Shown here piece after piece: positions 1-9,674 of a DNA stretch of 56,158 nt. Source of the stretch: a virus. The translations under genes and the position numbers were made by a program. The stretch lies in IMG/VR virus record IMGVR_UViG_3300022902_001182, positions 1 through 56,158 of that record. One strand, 5' to 3'. The notes below the pieces were generated by a model that searched no databases, was not told the origin of the DNA, and worked only from the letters and a program-made list of their open reading frames with translations. Each line of letters opens with the position of its first letter. Position 1 is the first letter of the stretch.

Positions 1-3000
1 ATTTGATGCGTTGGGCTTGAGAGGAAAGATGAGGGGATCAGCTATTCCGATAACGGTAGGAGTAGAATCTTCTGGATATGTGGTCGACAAATTCTCAAAA
101 ACAGCATTATAAGATACCCCGCCTAGAACCATGTCTAGGGTTGCTCCGGACATGGCTGCTGCAATTCCTCCGCCTTCCATAATGCCAACGTTTGCAAAAA
201 GCTGTGTACCATCTCTGGGGAAATCAAGAACTGGGCATTCCCACTTTGGCATGATGACCCATTTATTTTCATCAAACGGTTTTATTTTTCCGCCGACTTC
301 GGTAGGGAATAAGTTGTCAATGACAATGGATGCATCTATATCCATTCTGTTCTGCCAGGCACGATTCCACATATAATTTGGGGTAGCTGCACCATGGATC
401 GCCGCCGAAGAAGTAAGGGAGGAATAGGATCCTGATGCGAAGTCATAATATCTTCCGTCAGAGTTTAGGAACTCAATATAAATATCATCACTGTTTAGTA
501 TATTGGTTAGTGTAACCTCGCTGTCCTGCTGTGGCATATAGGTTATGCGGGCAAGGCTCGGACCATAATAATAAGGTGGTGTAAACGGGGCAAACTCTCC
601 GCGGTGCAGCGGCCAATCTTTTCCTTCTGGTACGGTACCCACAGAAGAGGTAGTCGCTGGTATTGTGGTCGTGCCGTTGGGGTACCAGTCGGCGGATCCG
701 GTAGCAGTAGGAGGACCAAAGGCATATGGGTTGCTATACATATTAAACTGGTCGGTTTTTCTCATACCGATTTCCATCATGTATGCCACTCCAGAATTAA
801 CTGATACGGTTCTTGGTTCCGTTGAACTCGCCGGCTGGTTACCTTCGGGGTTTGTATTAGGGCTCTTTCTTGGTAGCTCTGCTACAATTTTAGTCATATG
901 CCCGCCCTCTGGCTTCTCAGATAAGAAGAACGACGGGGTTGCTGCTAAAAAGTTTGATATAGCCGAGCGGTATAAAACATCCTTTATTGATCCGCTACTT
1001 AACACCGATGCCGACACAAACATCGCCATGTTGGAGTTGATATCGTTTGGCATCAGAGGTGACTTTAGATCGCTTATATCGTCTAGCGGCTTAAGCAAAG
1101 ATTCAAAGGGTATCCGGTCGGACCAAAAGAATCCGGCTCTTGCTTCAGCACTGAAATCAAAATCTGTCTCAGCACCAGTTTCGCGACGGCGACGAGAGCC
1201 GGGTATCTGGCCGGGCTCAATGCCTCCTCCTCCGACCATGCCGACTGTCCAAGAGCCTGTCAGTGTACCCTGTAACGGGTCATAGTCTGAGCCTGTGACA
1301 TTCCAGGGTAAAGTCTGTCCGGCACGGCGGACAGGATGGTCAACTGCTATGCCTGATTTAATAGAGTTGTAGAGTATACCCGGAGAATAATATGGATCCA
1401 GAATTGTTCTAAATCTCTCTGGTCGCGAGGCATGTCCAGTTTCTCCATCTCCGTCCGGACCACTGTAACTTACATAAGAAGAATATGATTGAGAAAATAA
1501 AGCTGCTATCTCTATAGTTCTGGTCTGGGGGTAGAATCCGTCATAAGGCAAAAGTTTAACTGCCGCTTCTGATGTCATCGTAAATTGTTTAGGTGCCTTG
1601 TTGAATTGGAGATCTTTTGTTTTGTACCCCATAAACGTGTCTAAATATTCTACAAAATCAGTGGTACTGTACCTGGTCATAAATTCTGGCTGTCCGGAGC
1701 TTGTCAGGTGATCAGACGCACCGGTCAAGGAGATTGTACCAGAGAAAGAAGCCAACATGTTAGAGCGATTGATATAACTTGTCATGTGCTCAGAAATTCT
1801 AAATTCTGGTATAATCGTATTTTCTTTAGAGATTAACCTTATATCCTCCACAAAACTCTCATAATTCTTATAGAAGGGAAATCTATTTTGTGTATAAATC
1901 GGTTCGCCCAAGGCAGGCTCAACGAGTTTTCTTTCTAATCCCGCTGTCCAATCTGGTCTAGTTGCGATACCGCCGGGGCGATACGGATCAATTTGTGTTG
2001 TGCCATCCGTAAGTCTTTTATGATTAGGAACTGAATATATGTATTGTGCCGCAACAATACTTGAGGTATTATAGTATGTTGACCCACTGTTAGCAATGGC
2101 CGCGGGAATTCCGCGTCCGTCTATAACATTACCGTAGTTACAACTCATCAGTTCGCCAGAAGCCATTTGTCCGGCGGCGGCTGGGTATAGATGAATATTT
2201 TCGCCCGCAGTAGTCCCGCCGCTGGCGAAGGCTGTGACAGTTAGCATTTCGTCTACTCTGTCGGCGTACATAAAGGTATCCATTGGCCAAATTGATCCGG
2301 TACCAGCGCCCGAAATGCCGGACAAATTGATGGTATCTTCAAATCTGTACCATGGTGTTTGCTCCTCGCTTCTTAGAGCATATCCTTGAGAAGTGGTAAA
2401 CTCTGTTTTTAGACGGGATTGTGTCTTTACATTAGTTTTTATAGTTGAGCCATCATATAAACTAGCAACGTTGCTAAGACTTGATACGGTGGTTGTGGGA
2501 CGGAGGTAATCGGGCTCCCAAGCAGTGAATTTGAATACCTGTCTGGTTCTAGTACCCGATAAAAATGTATGTATTTCTTTAGGATATATCTGCTCGGAAT
2601 ATACAAATCCCTTTATTTTATCTACACCGGTGATTGAGCGAGGCACCTCGGATAAGTAATGTCCCTTAATGACTTCATAAGGGGTCTTAATTTTCCCTGA
2701 GATATGCTTTTTACTACCCCCAAAAACTATGTTAAGACCCTTGTTGGCAAACGCTTGCATATCATTACCGTAAGAATATATTACGTCAACATCCATTTTC
2801 TGGTTATATTCCGTTATCTCCGGAGTACCGCGATATGTTCTAATTGTATGAATAAGCGGAGAGTATTTTGCAGTAACAGGAGGTTCTGTATATTCTTCAG
2901 AATATCTCTGCGTAATTATATTTCCAGCACGATCAGAATATGTCTTTTCCTTATTGTTAACCGAGATTCTCTTTGTATCGGTAGATAGATTACTATTAGT

Positions 3001-6000
3001 TGGCAATATGTGGATTCTGCCATGTTTTCTATCATGTACAGCGCGAGGTGCCGAACCTGCTCGTAGCTGGCTCACAGGTCCGAATCCGGTGGGTAACGAC
3101 CAGATATATTTTAAATCAGTGCCGGAGCCCGTTATAACTGACGAACCAAAAGAGATGGCACTAGATGGCAGGGAATTCGGCGATACAAGAACTCTCTCCG
3201 GGTACCTTGATCCAGACTGGATATATTGATCCATATTCAGAGATCCAGTAGTATCAGACCCTGATAACGATAAGAACCAGGAGAAGTTATCTGCCGATGG
3301 GACAGGTCTTGTTACGAACGCATTATCCTTCTGGGAACCTGTGATGAAGGATTCCCCAGACAATTTAATTCTTTTTGTCTGGTTCCTTTGAGTTTTGTGG
3401 AAGGGGCTAGCGAGGCCGTTGGCAGGAACCGACAGAATGTTTGGACCTTGGGCGTTGCTTGTAGCGGCAGCAAACGAAGCCGGAACGTTGCCGGCATTGA
3501 ATACCGTATTCAAAGATTCCGGTCCAAGATCCGGTAAATAAACAGAAGAGTTGATATCTGTAATGAACCCTCCCCACTCAGCCGGGGCGGCTAAGAAAGA
3601 TGTTATACCGGCACCTGCCATAAATCCAAAGTTCCCGGCACGCCGGATATTTATATTTCGGTACGGAAGTGCATTATTTGGAGATAGTTGATCTGATGCT
3701 GGATCTCGGAATAACTGTGAAGAGTCTTGATAGCTGCCGGGAGAGGAGAACCGTTGAGCTATAACAGATTTGTTTGTTCTTGCAGAGCCGGTTTGGCGTG
3801 AAGAAAGATAATCCGTGGACCCAGTCATACCTAGGGCACGGCTGGACGGGCTCGTTACAAAAGAGGACACTATCCCGCCACTATAGTAGTTTGAGTTATT
3901 GTGGACAAAATCTGTGTTGATTGTACGGCGGTCACTTGTCTGGACAATCTCATAGGTATTCTTATAGTTGCCGATTACACTAACGCCGGCGGTCGGAGAT
4001 ATAGATCCAGTAGTTGTTCTTATATTTCTAATGTTTGCCGGCGAAGTGACCGTCATCCCACGAGTAAGGTGACCCGCTGAAATGTTTCCTGGTCCAACAG
4101 AAACTATAGAGCCTGTTCCCGAAGAGATGCTTAGATTGAATATTTCGCTTCTGTCTACTTGAGCTAGCGGCGGATTGTGCCGGGCGTGAACTCCACCAAC
4201 GTGCTGAAAGCCAAAGGGTCCCTGCAGGGAGATTTGTCGCGGATGATAGTTTGTAAAGTCCACGCCTACAACGCCAGCATTTTCCAGGGTTGCTCGGTAA
4301 CCTGTGTTTACGCTGGAGCTATATGCCCGGAAAGGTGCTAATATGTTTGAGGTGTAGTTGACGCCGTCCTTGATTACCCTAAACCTAATGGGTCGGCGGA
4401 TGTTCGGGTTTAGCGTTTCCAATGATTGTGGAAGGGGTTCAAACCGATCAAAAACAATATCTCTTTCGGCAGGAGCCTGGCTTCGTCTTTGCTCAAATCT
4501 TTCCTCTTGTGGATCTTGTCCGATGAGGAACTCAGCAGTAACATAAACTCTTTGACTGCTCGTAAACTCAGACTGTAGCGCTGCGAGTATACCAGTTCGG
4601 TCAGAGTTTATACCTGTCCCCGACTGTGATAGCTGTGATATAGTTCTCTCGGCTCTCGTTTTCCACCAAAACCCATTTTCGGCTTCGTCAAGGGGGATTG
4701 GAGCGTGGGCATATTGCCAGCCTCTTGTGTTCCTGTTGTTTGATTGCCCTAAAGATTGTACAATCCCGTCACCCATAGGCAAAGGATAGTTGATCATTTT
4801 TTTGTTACCCAAAAAGTGATACTGGTATTTTGGTCTCTCTAGGATATGACTTTCAATGACAGTTCTTATATCTTCGGTATGCCGGGCTGATGCCGGGAAA
4901 AGCTGTTGAACCATTTGACCTATGGACGAATCAATCCACTTATAATATTTTACGTATTTTTCTAGATCTGGTGTATTTTCTACTTTCCGAAAAAAGATTT
5001 CTCTAAGCTTTTCCATGGATTTATAGGTAAGTCTATATTTGTTGACTGGCTCACCAATCAGATTATTCATATCATCTATAGAAGCGAACAGTTGAAGTAT
5101 TCTATTTGAGACGCTCCGATACATGCTTTTTTCAAGAGCAAAGAAATAGTTTGCTGGGCGGCGGTTAGGGGCGAATATTTCTACATCATGATCCAAAACC
5201 TGTATCATATCGCTGCTAGCAACATACTCGGGTGCCTGGGTCTTATTAGTTTCTACATATTCCTTTTGTACGGGCTGTGAGTTTGCCTTAAAGAAGTTAC
5301 CCATGCCTGTATGTTGGCGCAGGTTTATAGAGCTTAAGGCGCTGCCCTGGTACATACTGGCATATCCGTTGGCAGCAGAGCCCGAAGAATAATCTTCTAC
5401 CGAGAATTTACCCAGGGTGTCACTTCCGGTTACTGTTACAAAGTCCCAGTTGAGGGCTAGCGTTTCTATTTCTGGAATATAATTTACATTTGATCCCGTC
5501 TGAAAGCCAAAAGTATTCCTGAATGGGTTTTTACGTCCGAAGTTATCAACATCTTTAGAGTGATTGTCTACGGTCCCCGTTGGAATATAATCTGTCCAAT
5601 ATAGTAAACTTGAAGCTCGTACATCGCTGTAGTTCGTGACGGTACCAGTTACATTATTTCTGTGTGCTCCCAAGAACATCCGTTTGCTACTGGCGACTAT
5701 AGCAGAACCGCTAGTAGCGCCAATAGATGAAGTAACACAGAAACTATTTCTTTTGATCCCCGTATCGTAACTTACACCATATAGTTCTAAAATATATTTG
5801 TCGGTCGGTGAGTCAATTTCTGTGCCGAAGACACCATCAGCAAAATTGTATTTCTCTGGACGCACAGAAAGAGCGAAATTCCATTTCCTATTTTCGTAGA
5901 CATTCTGGAAGATAGAGCTACTAACCACGAGGGTTCCGGCACGGTCATAAACTGCGAAATAGGCGTCTTTGACAGCATGTCCGGGGCTTGTAATCTCCGC

Positions 6001-8196
6001 ATATTCAGATGGCGACTTAACCGCAGCTACTCTCAGTCCATGGTCACTTCCATAATTAGCCCAAGCAGTCTCGGTAGATGTCTGGTCGGTGATGGCAGGA
6101 GTATTGAATCCGAATAAACTAACGTCAGTAACCGCTATAGGCTCATATGAAAGCCGAGCAATACCTGAGCGATCCGGGAATATAACTTCGGCTTCAGCAG
6201 TAAACGCATGTGGCGCTAGTGTATTGCTTCCTTTTATAAGTCCGGCAGAGTTAGGATTATCGGAATTATAATGTTGGTAGATTGATCCAAACGAATCCTG
6301 TCTATTTCTAAGTCCTGAGAAGTCTGCATACTTTTTGTGCGAGACTGCCATTTTATATTCAGTATCTAAGTTATAATCTTGATTGTCCGCATATATGTTT
6401 AGCGATACCACCTCATCGTCAATCCCGAAACATCTTATTGTGTTTCTTATTGATTTTTCATTACCTTTGGATTTCAGAATATACGTGAGATTATTATATA
6501 TGTTCTTGTAGATTGAGTTTTTAATGTCCGGTAGTGACTGATCAAAATCTATCTTATCTGATTTTTGTAGATACTTCTCAATGAGAGTAGCGTTCTCAAA
6601 TAATTCTGGTGCGTCAAAACCAACAGCTTCCAATATCCTATCGTTGTGTGGGAAATGGCTTATGCTGCCGGTAGCGCTACCGCTGATATACTCATTGTTT
6701 CTTACCTTTGTAAGAGCCCCGATTTGAGCGTGCAAAGTATCAAAGTAGCTAGCAATAACTTGAGTAACATTTTGCAACTCGTTCTCAGAATCTTTATCTT
6801 CCTCTATTATCCAGGTTGGGATCATATCGGTTATCTTAGAGGAGTTAAACCGATCATACTCTATACCAAGATTGACAAGGTTGCTTCTGTCATTTATTAG
6901 TATGGCGCTTTCATTCCGAATAATCGGGTCGCCGGCTTCTCGGAATGTCAATACAGAGGAAGATACGCTTATTTCGTTTATTGCCGATCCTGTATTCCTA
7001 GATTCTGGCACATAGTTTACAATTTGACCATTAGATATTCTTCCAGAATAATCAAGTACTATATTATCAACGGCGTTATTCTCGGTGATCCCCTCGTTAA
7101 AGCGGTAATATATTCCGAGATCAACATTCGCTATATATTTATCTGAGCCACCGTATACTCTTCCGTACCAGTTTTTTCCAACATCTTCTGATGAGCGGGT
7201 AGATTTCCAATAACGGAACTCATCAATAGAGCCAGAAAGTTTTCCCCAACCAAGCATGCTCGCATCTGAAGAATCTGCTGTCCCAGAAGTAGCTGTGCGT
7301 AAAGCACCAATATTGCTTGTAAGTGATCCCTCAACAATGTTTATATCGCTATTTTGAGTTATCTGTGGACCCACGCAAGTTCCAGATTGATATAGATCAA
7401 TCTTTGTAGTAGTACCGTTGGTGTCAACCGATAAAGAGAACTGGTTCCACTGTGAAGACCCTAAGTCTAATCCGCCAGTTGTCGGAACTGGGATTTCATA
7501 AAACCCGGTGGAGCCCGACTGGACCGTTAGAAAGAATCTATCCTGTTCTTCAGAACTTAGTGCAAGAGTAAATCTGCCGTAGTCATGTGAAGAAGACAAA
7601 TTCCCGTTCCACACATCAAATATAACTTCTCGGGATGAAGTGACCTGTGAAACTGCCCAATCCTTTTTGACAAAGAACTCAACAGTTGAACCAGAGACGC
7701 CACCAAACGATAAGTTATTTGTTCTATTATCAGAAGTAGAATAAATTGTTCCGATTTGTGGGCCACCCTTGGTTTGGATATATTCTACAGAAGAGGAGTA
7801 ATATCCTGAAGAGTGGCTTATTGGTGTTCCGTATGAAGTCCCGAGTGTGACATACCCTGTTGACTTAGGATATTTTTCATCTAAGATGTACTTTTCTAAC
7901 GGGTTCAGATCATTGTAGAACTTAGTTTGTTCTAATGAAGATCCATCATATGGATAGCTTCCGGATATATGATCAAATGATAAAGAGTAATATTTCTCTG
8001 CTGACCCATACTTTACGAACTCAGCGGGGTCTGCATAATTTAGCGGGGGTATAAATGCCCGGTCTCTTTTAATGCTCTCACTAAGATGAGCGGCGGATTC
8101 TATTCCTTCGCCAGTAGCATCAGCAGCCGTCTTTTTGAGATATTTGTTGACGGTGGTTGCTTGTCTGCTCTTTTCAAATAATCCTTTTATACTCAT
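1..8196 (-). CDS. Giant virion structural protein with LamG-like domain (3' end outside window)
   Basis: The frame read from ATG at 8196 is open to base 1, giving at least 2732 codons; it has no stop in the stretches I translated at both ends and in the middle, and the C-terminus is beyond the window. Residues about 145-345 look like a laminin-G/concanavalin-like jelly roll, ending in the hallmark GSIDEFRYW. Much of the rest is rich in Ser, Gly, Thr and Asn, as in tail or baseplate proteins. The start overlaps the stop of the preceding gene as ATGA, so the two are probably translationally coupled. Position after gp25- and gp6-like genes matches where T4 has its large baseplate wedge proteins. 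A role in the baseplate periphery or in sugar binding at the host surface is inferred. All plus-strand frames here are shadows. Confidence 0.85.
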   Translation of the reverse strand, partial: MSIKGLFEKSRQATTVNKYLKKTAADATGEGIESAAHLSESIKRDRAFIPPLNYADPAEFVKYGSAEKYYSLSFDHISGSYPYDGSSLEQTKFYNDLNPLEKYILDEKYPKSTGYVTLGTSYGTPISHSSGYYSSSVEYIQTKGGPQIGTIYSTSDNRTNNLSFGGVSGSTVEFFVKKDWAVSQVTSSREVIFDVWNGNLSSSHDYGRFTLALSSEEQDRFFLTVQSGSTGFYEIPVPTTGGLDLGSSQWNQFSLSVDTNGTTTKIDLYQSGTCVGPQITQNSDINIVEGSLTSNIGALRTATSGTADSSDASMLGWGKLSGSIDEFRYWKSTRSSEDVGKNWYGRVYGGSDKYIANVDLGIYYRFNEGITENNAVDNIVLDYSGRISNGQIVNYVPESRNTGSAINEISVSSSVLTFREAGDPIIRNESAILINDRSNLVNLGIEYDRFNSSKITDMIPTWIIEEDKDSENELQNVTQVIASYFDTLHAQIGALTKVRNNEYISGSATGSISHFPHNDRILEAVGFDAPELFENATLIEKYLQKSDKIDFDQSLPDIKNSIYKNIYNNLTYILKSKGNEKSIRNTIRCFGIDDEVVSLNIYADNQDYNLDTEYKMAVSHKKYADFSGLRNRQDSFGSIYQHYNSDNPNSAGLIKGSNTLAPHAFTAEAEVIFPDRSGIARLSYEPIAVTDVSLFGFNTPAITDQTSTETAWANYGSDHGLRVAAVKSPSEYAEITSPGHAVKDAYFAVYDRAGTLVVSSSIFQNVYENRKWNFALSVRPEKYNFADGVFGTEIDSPTDKYILELYGVSYDTGIKRNSFCVTSSIGATSGSAIVASSKRMFLGAHRNNVTGTVTNYSDVRASSLLYWTDYIPTGTVDNHSKDVDNFGRKNPFRNTFGFQTGSNVNYIPEIETLALNWDFVTVTGSDTLGKFSVEDYSSGSAANGYASMYQGSALSSINLRQHTGMGNFFKANSQPVQKEYVETNKTQAPEYVASSDMIQVLDHDVEIFAPNRRPANYFFALEKSMYRSVSNRILQLFASIDDMNNLIGEPVNKYRLTYKSMEKLREIFFRKVENTPDLEKYVKYYKWIDSSIGQMVQQLFPASARHTEDIRTVIESHILERPKYQYHFLGNKKMINYPLPMGDGIVQSLGQSNNRNTRGWQYAHAPIPLDEAENGFWWKTRAERTISQLSQSGTGINSDRTGILAALQSEFTSSQRVYVTAEFLIGQDPQEERFEQRRSQAPAERDIVFDRFEPLPQSLETLNPNIRRPIRFRVIKDGVNYTSNILAPFRAYSSSVNTGYRATLENAGVVGVDFTNYHPRQISLQGPFGFQHVGGVHARHNPPLAQVDRSEIFNLSISSGTGSIVSVGPGNISAGHLTRGMTVTSPANIRNIRTTTGSISPTAGVSVIGNYKNTYEIVQTSDRRTINTDFVHNNSNYYSGGIVSSFVTSPSSRALGMTGSTDYLSSRQTGSARTNKSVIAQRFSSPGSYQDSSQLFRDPASDQLSPNNALPYRNINIRRAGNFGFMAGAGITSFLAAPAEWGGFITDINSSVYLPDLGPESLNTVFNAGNVPASFAAATSNAQGPNILSVPANGLASPFHKTQRNQTKRIKLSGESFITGSQKDNAFVTRPVPSADNFSWFLSLSGSDTTGSLNMDQYIQSGSRYPERVLVSPNSLPSSAISFGSSVITGSGTDLKYIWSLPTGFGPVSQLRAGSAPRAVHDRKHGRIHILPTNSNLSTDTKRISVNNKEKTYSDRAGNIITQRYSEEYTEPPVTAKYSPLIHTIRTYRGTPEITEYNQKMDVDVIYSYGNDMQAFANKGLNIVFGGSKKHISGKIKTPYEVIKGHYLSEVPRSITGVDKIKGFVYSEQIYPKEIHTFLSGTRTRQVFKFTAWEPDYLRPTTTVSSLSNVASLYDGSTIKTNVKTQSRLKTEFTTSQGYALRSEEQTPWYRFEDTINLSGISGAGTGSIWPMDTFMYADRVDEMLTVTAFASGGTTAGENIHLYPAAAGQMASGELMSCNYGNVIDGRGIPAAIANSGSTYYNTSSIVAAQYIYSVPNHKRLTDGTTQIDPYRPGGIATRPDWTAGLERKLVEPALGEPIYTQNRFPFYKNYESFVEDIRLISKENTIIPEFRISEHMTSYINRSNMLASFSGTISLTGASDHLTSSGQPEFMTRYSTTDFVEYLDTFMGYKTKDLQFNKAPKQFTMTSEAAVKLLPYDGFYPQTRTIEIAALFSQSYSSYVSYSGPDGDGETGHASRPERFRTILDPYYSPGILYNSIKSGIAVDHPVRRAGQTLPWNVTGSDYDPLQGTLTGSWTVGMVGGGGIEPGQIPGSRRRRETGAETDFDFSAEARAGFFWSDRIPFESLLKPLDDISDLKSPLMPNDINSNMAMFVSASVLSSGSIKDVLYRSAISNFLAATPSFFLSEKPEGGHMTKIVAELPRKSPNTNPEGNQPASSTEPRTVSVNSGVAYMMEIGMRKTDQFNMYSNPYAFGPPTATGSADWYPNGTTTIPATTSSVGTVPEGKDWPLHRGEFAPFTPPYYYGPSLARITYMPQQDSEVTLTNILNSDDIYIEFLNSDGRYYDFASGSYSSLTSSAAIHGAATPNYMWNRAWQNRMDIDASIVIDNLFPTEVGGKIKPFDENKWVIMPKWECPVLDFPRDGTQLFANVGIMEGGGIAAAMSGATLDMVLGGVSYNAVFENLSTTYPEDSTPTVIGIADPLIFPLKPNASN

Positions 8197-9674
8197 GCCT
8201 TGTCTTCTTCTACCCTAAATTTGAATACTTCAGGTTGTTGGCGGTAGGACCCCTGCAAATAATAGCAAAATTGGAGATTATAAGAATAGCCCGACTCAAA
8301 GTTGGAGGTGTCAAGTTCAAAATAGTTACCGCTAACATCATATGAAAGCTGTGTGTAATTGTAGCTGCCTGTACCAAACGGTAATATTTCCATATCATCT
8401 ACCGTTCTAGAAACTCTATAATAAGCGGATTCAATTACCTCTGGTTTTATTTCAGAAGTTGCAACGGTATGAATGCTTGGCTGCCAATTCTTTTTGCGGG
8501 CGAATACACGAAGTCTTGGGGTTTGACCCTGCAAATAAGAACTATTCAAATTTGTAACATCGGTGATATATTCGTCTTCATACAAGAGAGATTTAGCGTT
8601 GATAGATTTTGGCAGGATTGACCCCGTATAATATTGTACCGATCCCGAATGCCACACGTCATATATCTCTGTAAGTGTGCTTGTTGACGCGAAGGAAGCA
8701 CTGTATATGCCGGTTATGTTACTGCCGTTTTCTATAAGAAGTCCGCCGGTAATATTTGTGACGGTTTCTCCAGAAGAATTTATTATTTCAAGCGAGGCCC
8801 CATCAGGAGCGCCGGAGCTTCCGCTGTATAAGCTTATCAACACGTTCTGTGCGGTGCCGGCTAATCCAGGAATATCCTTAAGTTGACCGCGAATATTATT
8901 ATATAGATAAACAGTGTTTATGTTGTCCGTCGCTGGTGCTAAACTACTAGACTGTACAAAGGTTGCACGGTTATCTTTTCTTGCAGAATCCCAACGAGCC
9001 TCTATTATGGGTCGCTTAAAGAAGTACTCGCTGGTTCTGCCAAAAAATCTCTTTGTGTAATATGATCCTTCGGCTCCAGAAACAACTTCATCGTCCATTC
9101 TAAACAGAAAACCATAGTTACTAAGCTCGCCGGAGCGCCAGCGGTCCATGGCAAAACTTCCAATATCTAATTCCATATCTTCAATGCCGCCAGAAAAGTG
9201 AAAGCTAGAAGAATATCCGGCCGCTGTCTGGTAATCGCTTCCCGTATTTGACCAAGCAGTAGTGGCTGTCGCATATTCCCAGTTTGATGAACCTGCATCA
9301 GAATAGTTTTCCATATCCAAACCAGAACCCTCTGACCAGTCTTTTGACGGCAGGAATACTCCGAGGCTAAAGCTCAAAGGAGTTGTATTCCCATGGGGAG
9401 CGTTATACATTTTTAGTTTATATTCTACACTAGATGACGGAATGATTCCGTTGGAGATATCATCCAAAATATTTTGGACATTGAACTGTAGCAAAACTCT
9501 AGACTGCTCCGCATTTTGAGCGCTAACGGATGCTGATGTTTGACCATGGATCACAAAGGTTTCTAATATATCTGAAGCGCCCATGTTTGAGCCGGTGCCT
9601 CGTGTAGACAAATCACTTTTAAATGCGTTTGTGATTGTGTTGTCTTTTTCTGCAAAATATCTCTTTATTGCCAT
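8193..9674 (-). CDS. Virion structural protein, probably baseplate or fibre attachment (493 aa)
   Basis: 493 aa. The N-terminus (RYFAEKDNTITNAF, then GTGSNMGASDILE) resembles a conserved opening that I associate with structural proteins of marine T4-like phages, from memory and without a search. The rest is beta-rich and Ser/Gly/Tyr-rich with repeated Y-Y-T/S-G-S patterns, typical of tail-associated jelly-roll proteins. No catalytic motif is visible. It lies directly after the gp6-like gene (stop and start abut at 9674/9675) and overlaps the giant LamG protein by ATGA, so it belongs to the baseplate operon. It may link the baseplate wedge to the giant protein. The structural assignment is firm from context; the exact role is unknown. 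Confidence 0.75.
   Translation of the reverse strand: MAIKRYFAEKDNTITNAFKSDLSTRGTGSNMGASDILETFVIHGQTSASVSAQNAEQSRVLLQFNVQNILDDISNGIIPSSSVEYKLKMYNAPHGNTTPLSFSLGVFLPSKDWSEGSGLDMENYSDAGSSNWEYATATTAWSNTGSDYQTAAGYSSSFHFSGGIEDMELDIGSFAMDRWRSGELSNYGFLFRMDDEVVSGAEGSYYTKRFFGRTSEYFFKRPIIEARWDSARKDNRATFVQSSSLAPATDNINTVYLYNNIRGQLKDIPGLAGTAQNVLISLYSGSSGAPDGASLEIINSSGETVTNITGGLLIENGSNITGIYSASFASTSTLTEIYDVWHSGSVQYYTGSILPKSINAKSLLYEDEYITDVTNLNSSYLQGQTPRLRVFARKKNWQPSIHTVATSEIKPEVIESAYYRVSRTVDDMEILPFGTGSYNYTQLSYDVSGNYFELDTSNFESGYSYNLQFCYYLQGSYRQQPEVFKFRVEEDKA

Noticed and set aside
665-1285. 206-aa plus-strand frame at the left end
   Set aside because: It lies inside a continuous minus-strand frame of over 2700 codons with better amino-acid composition, so it is a shadow of that gene.
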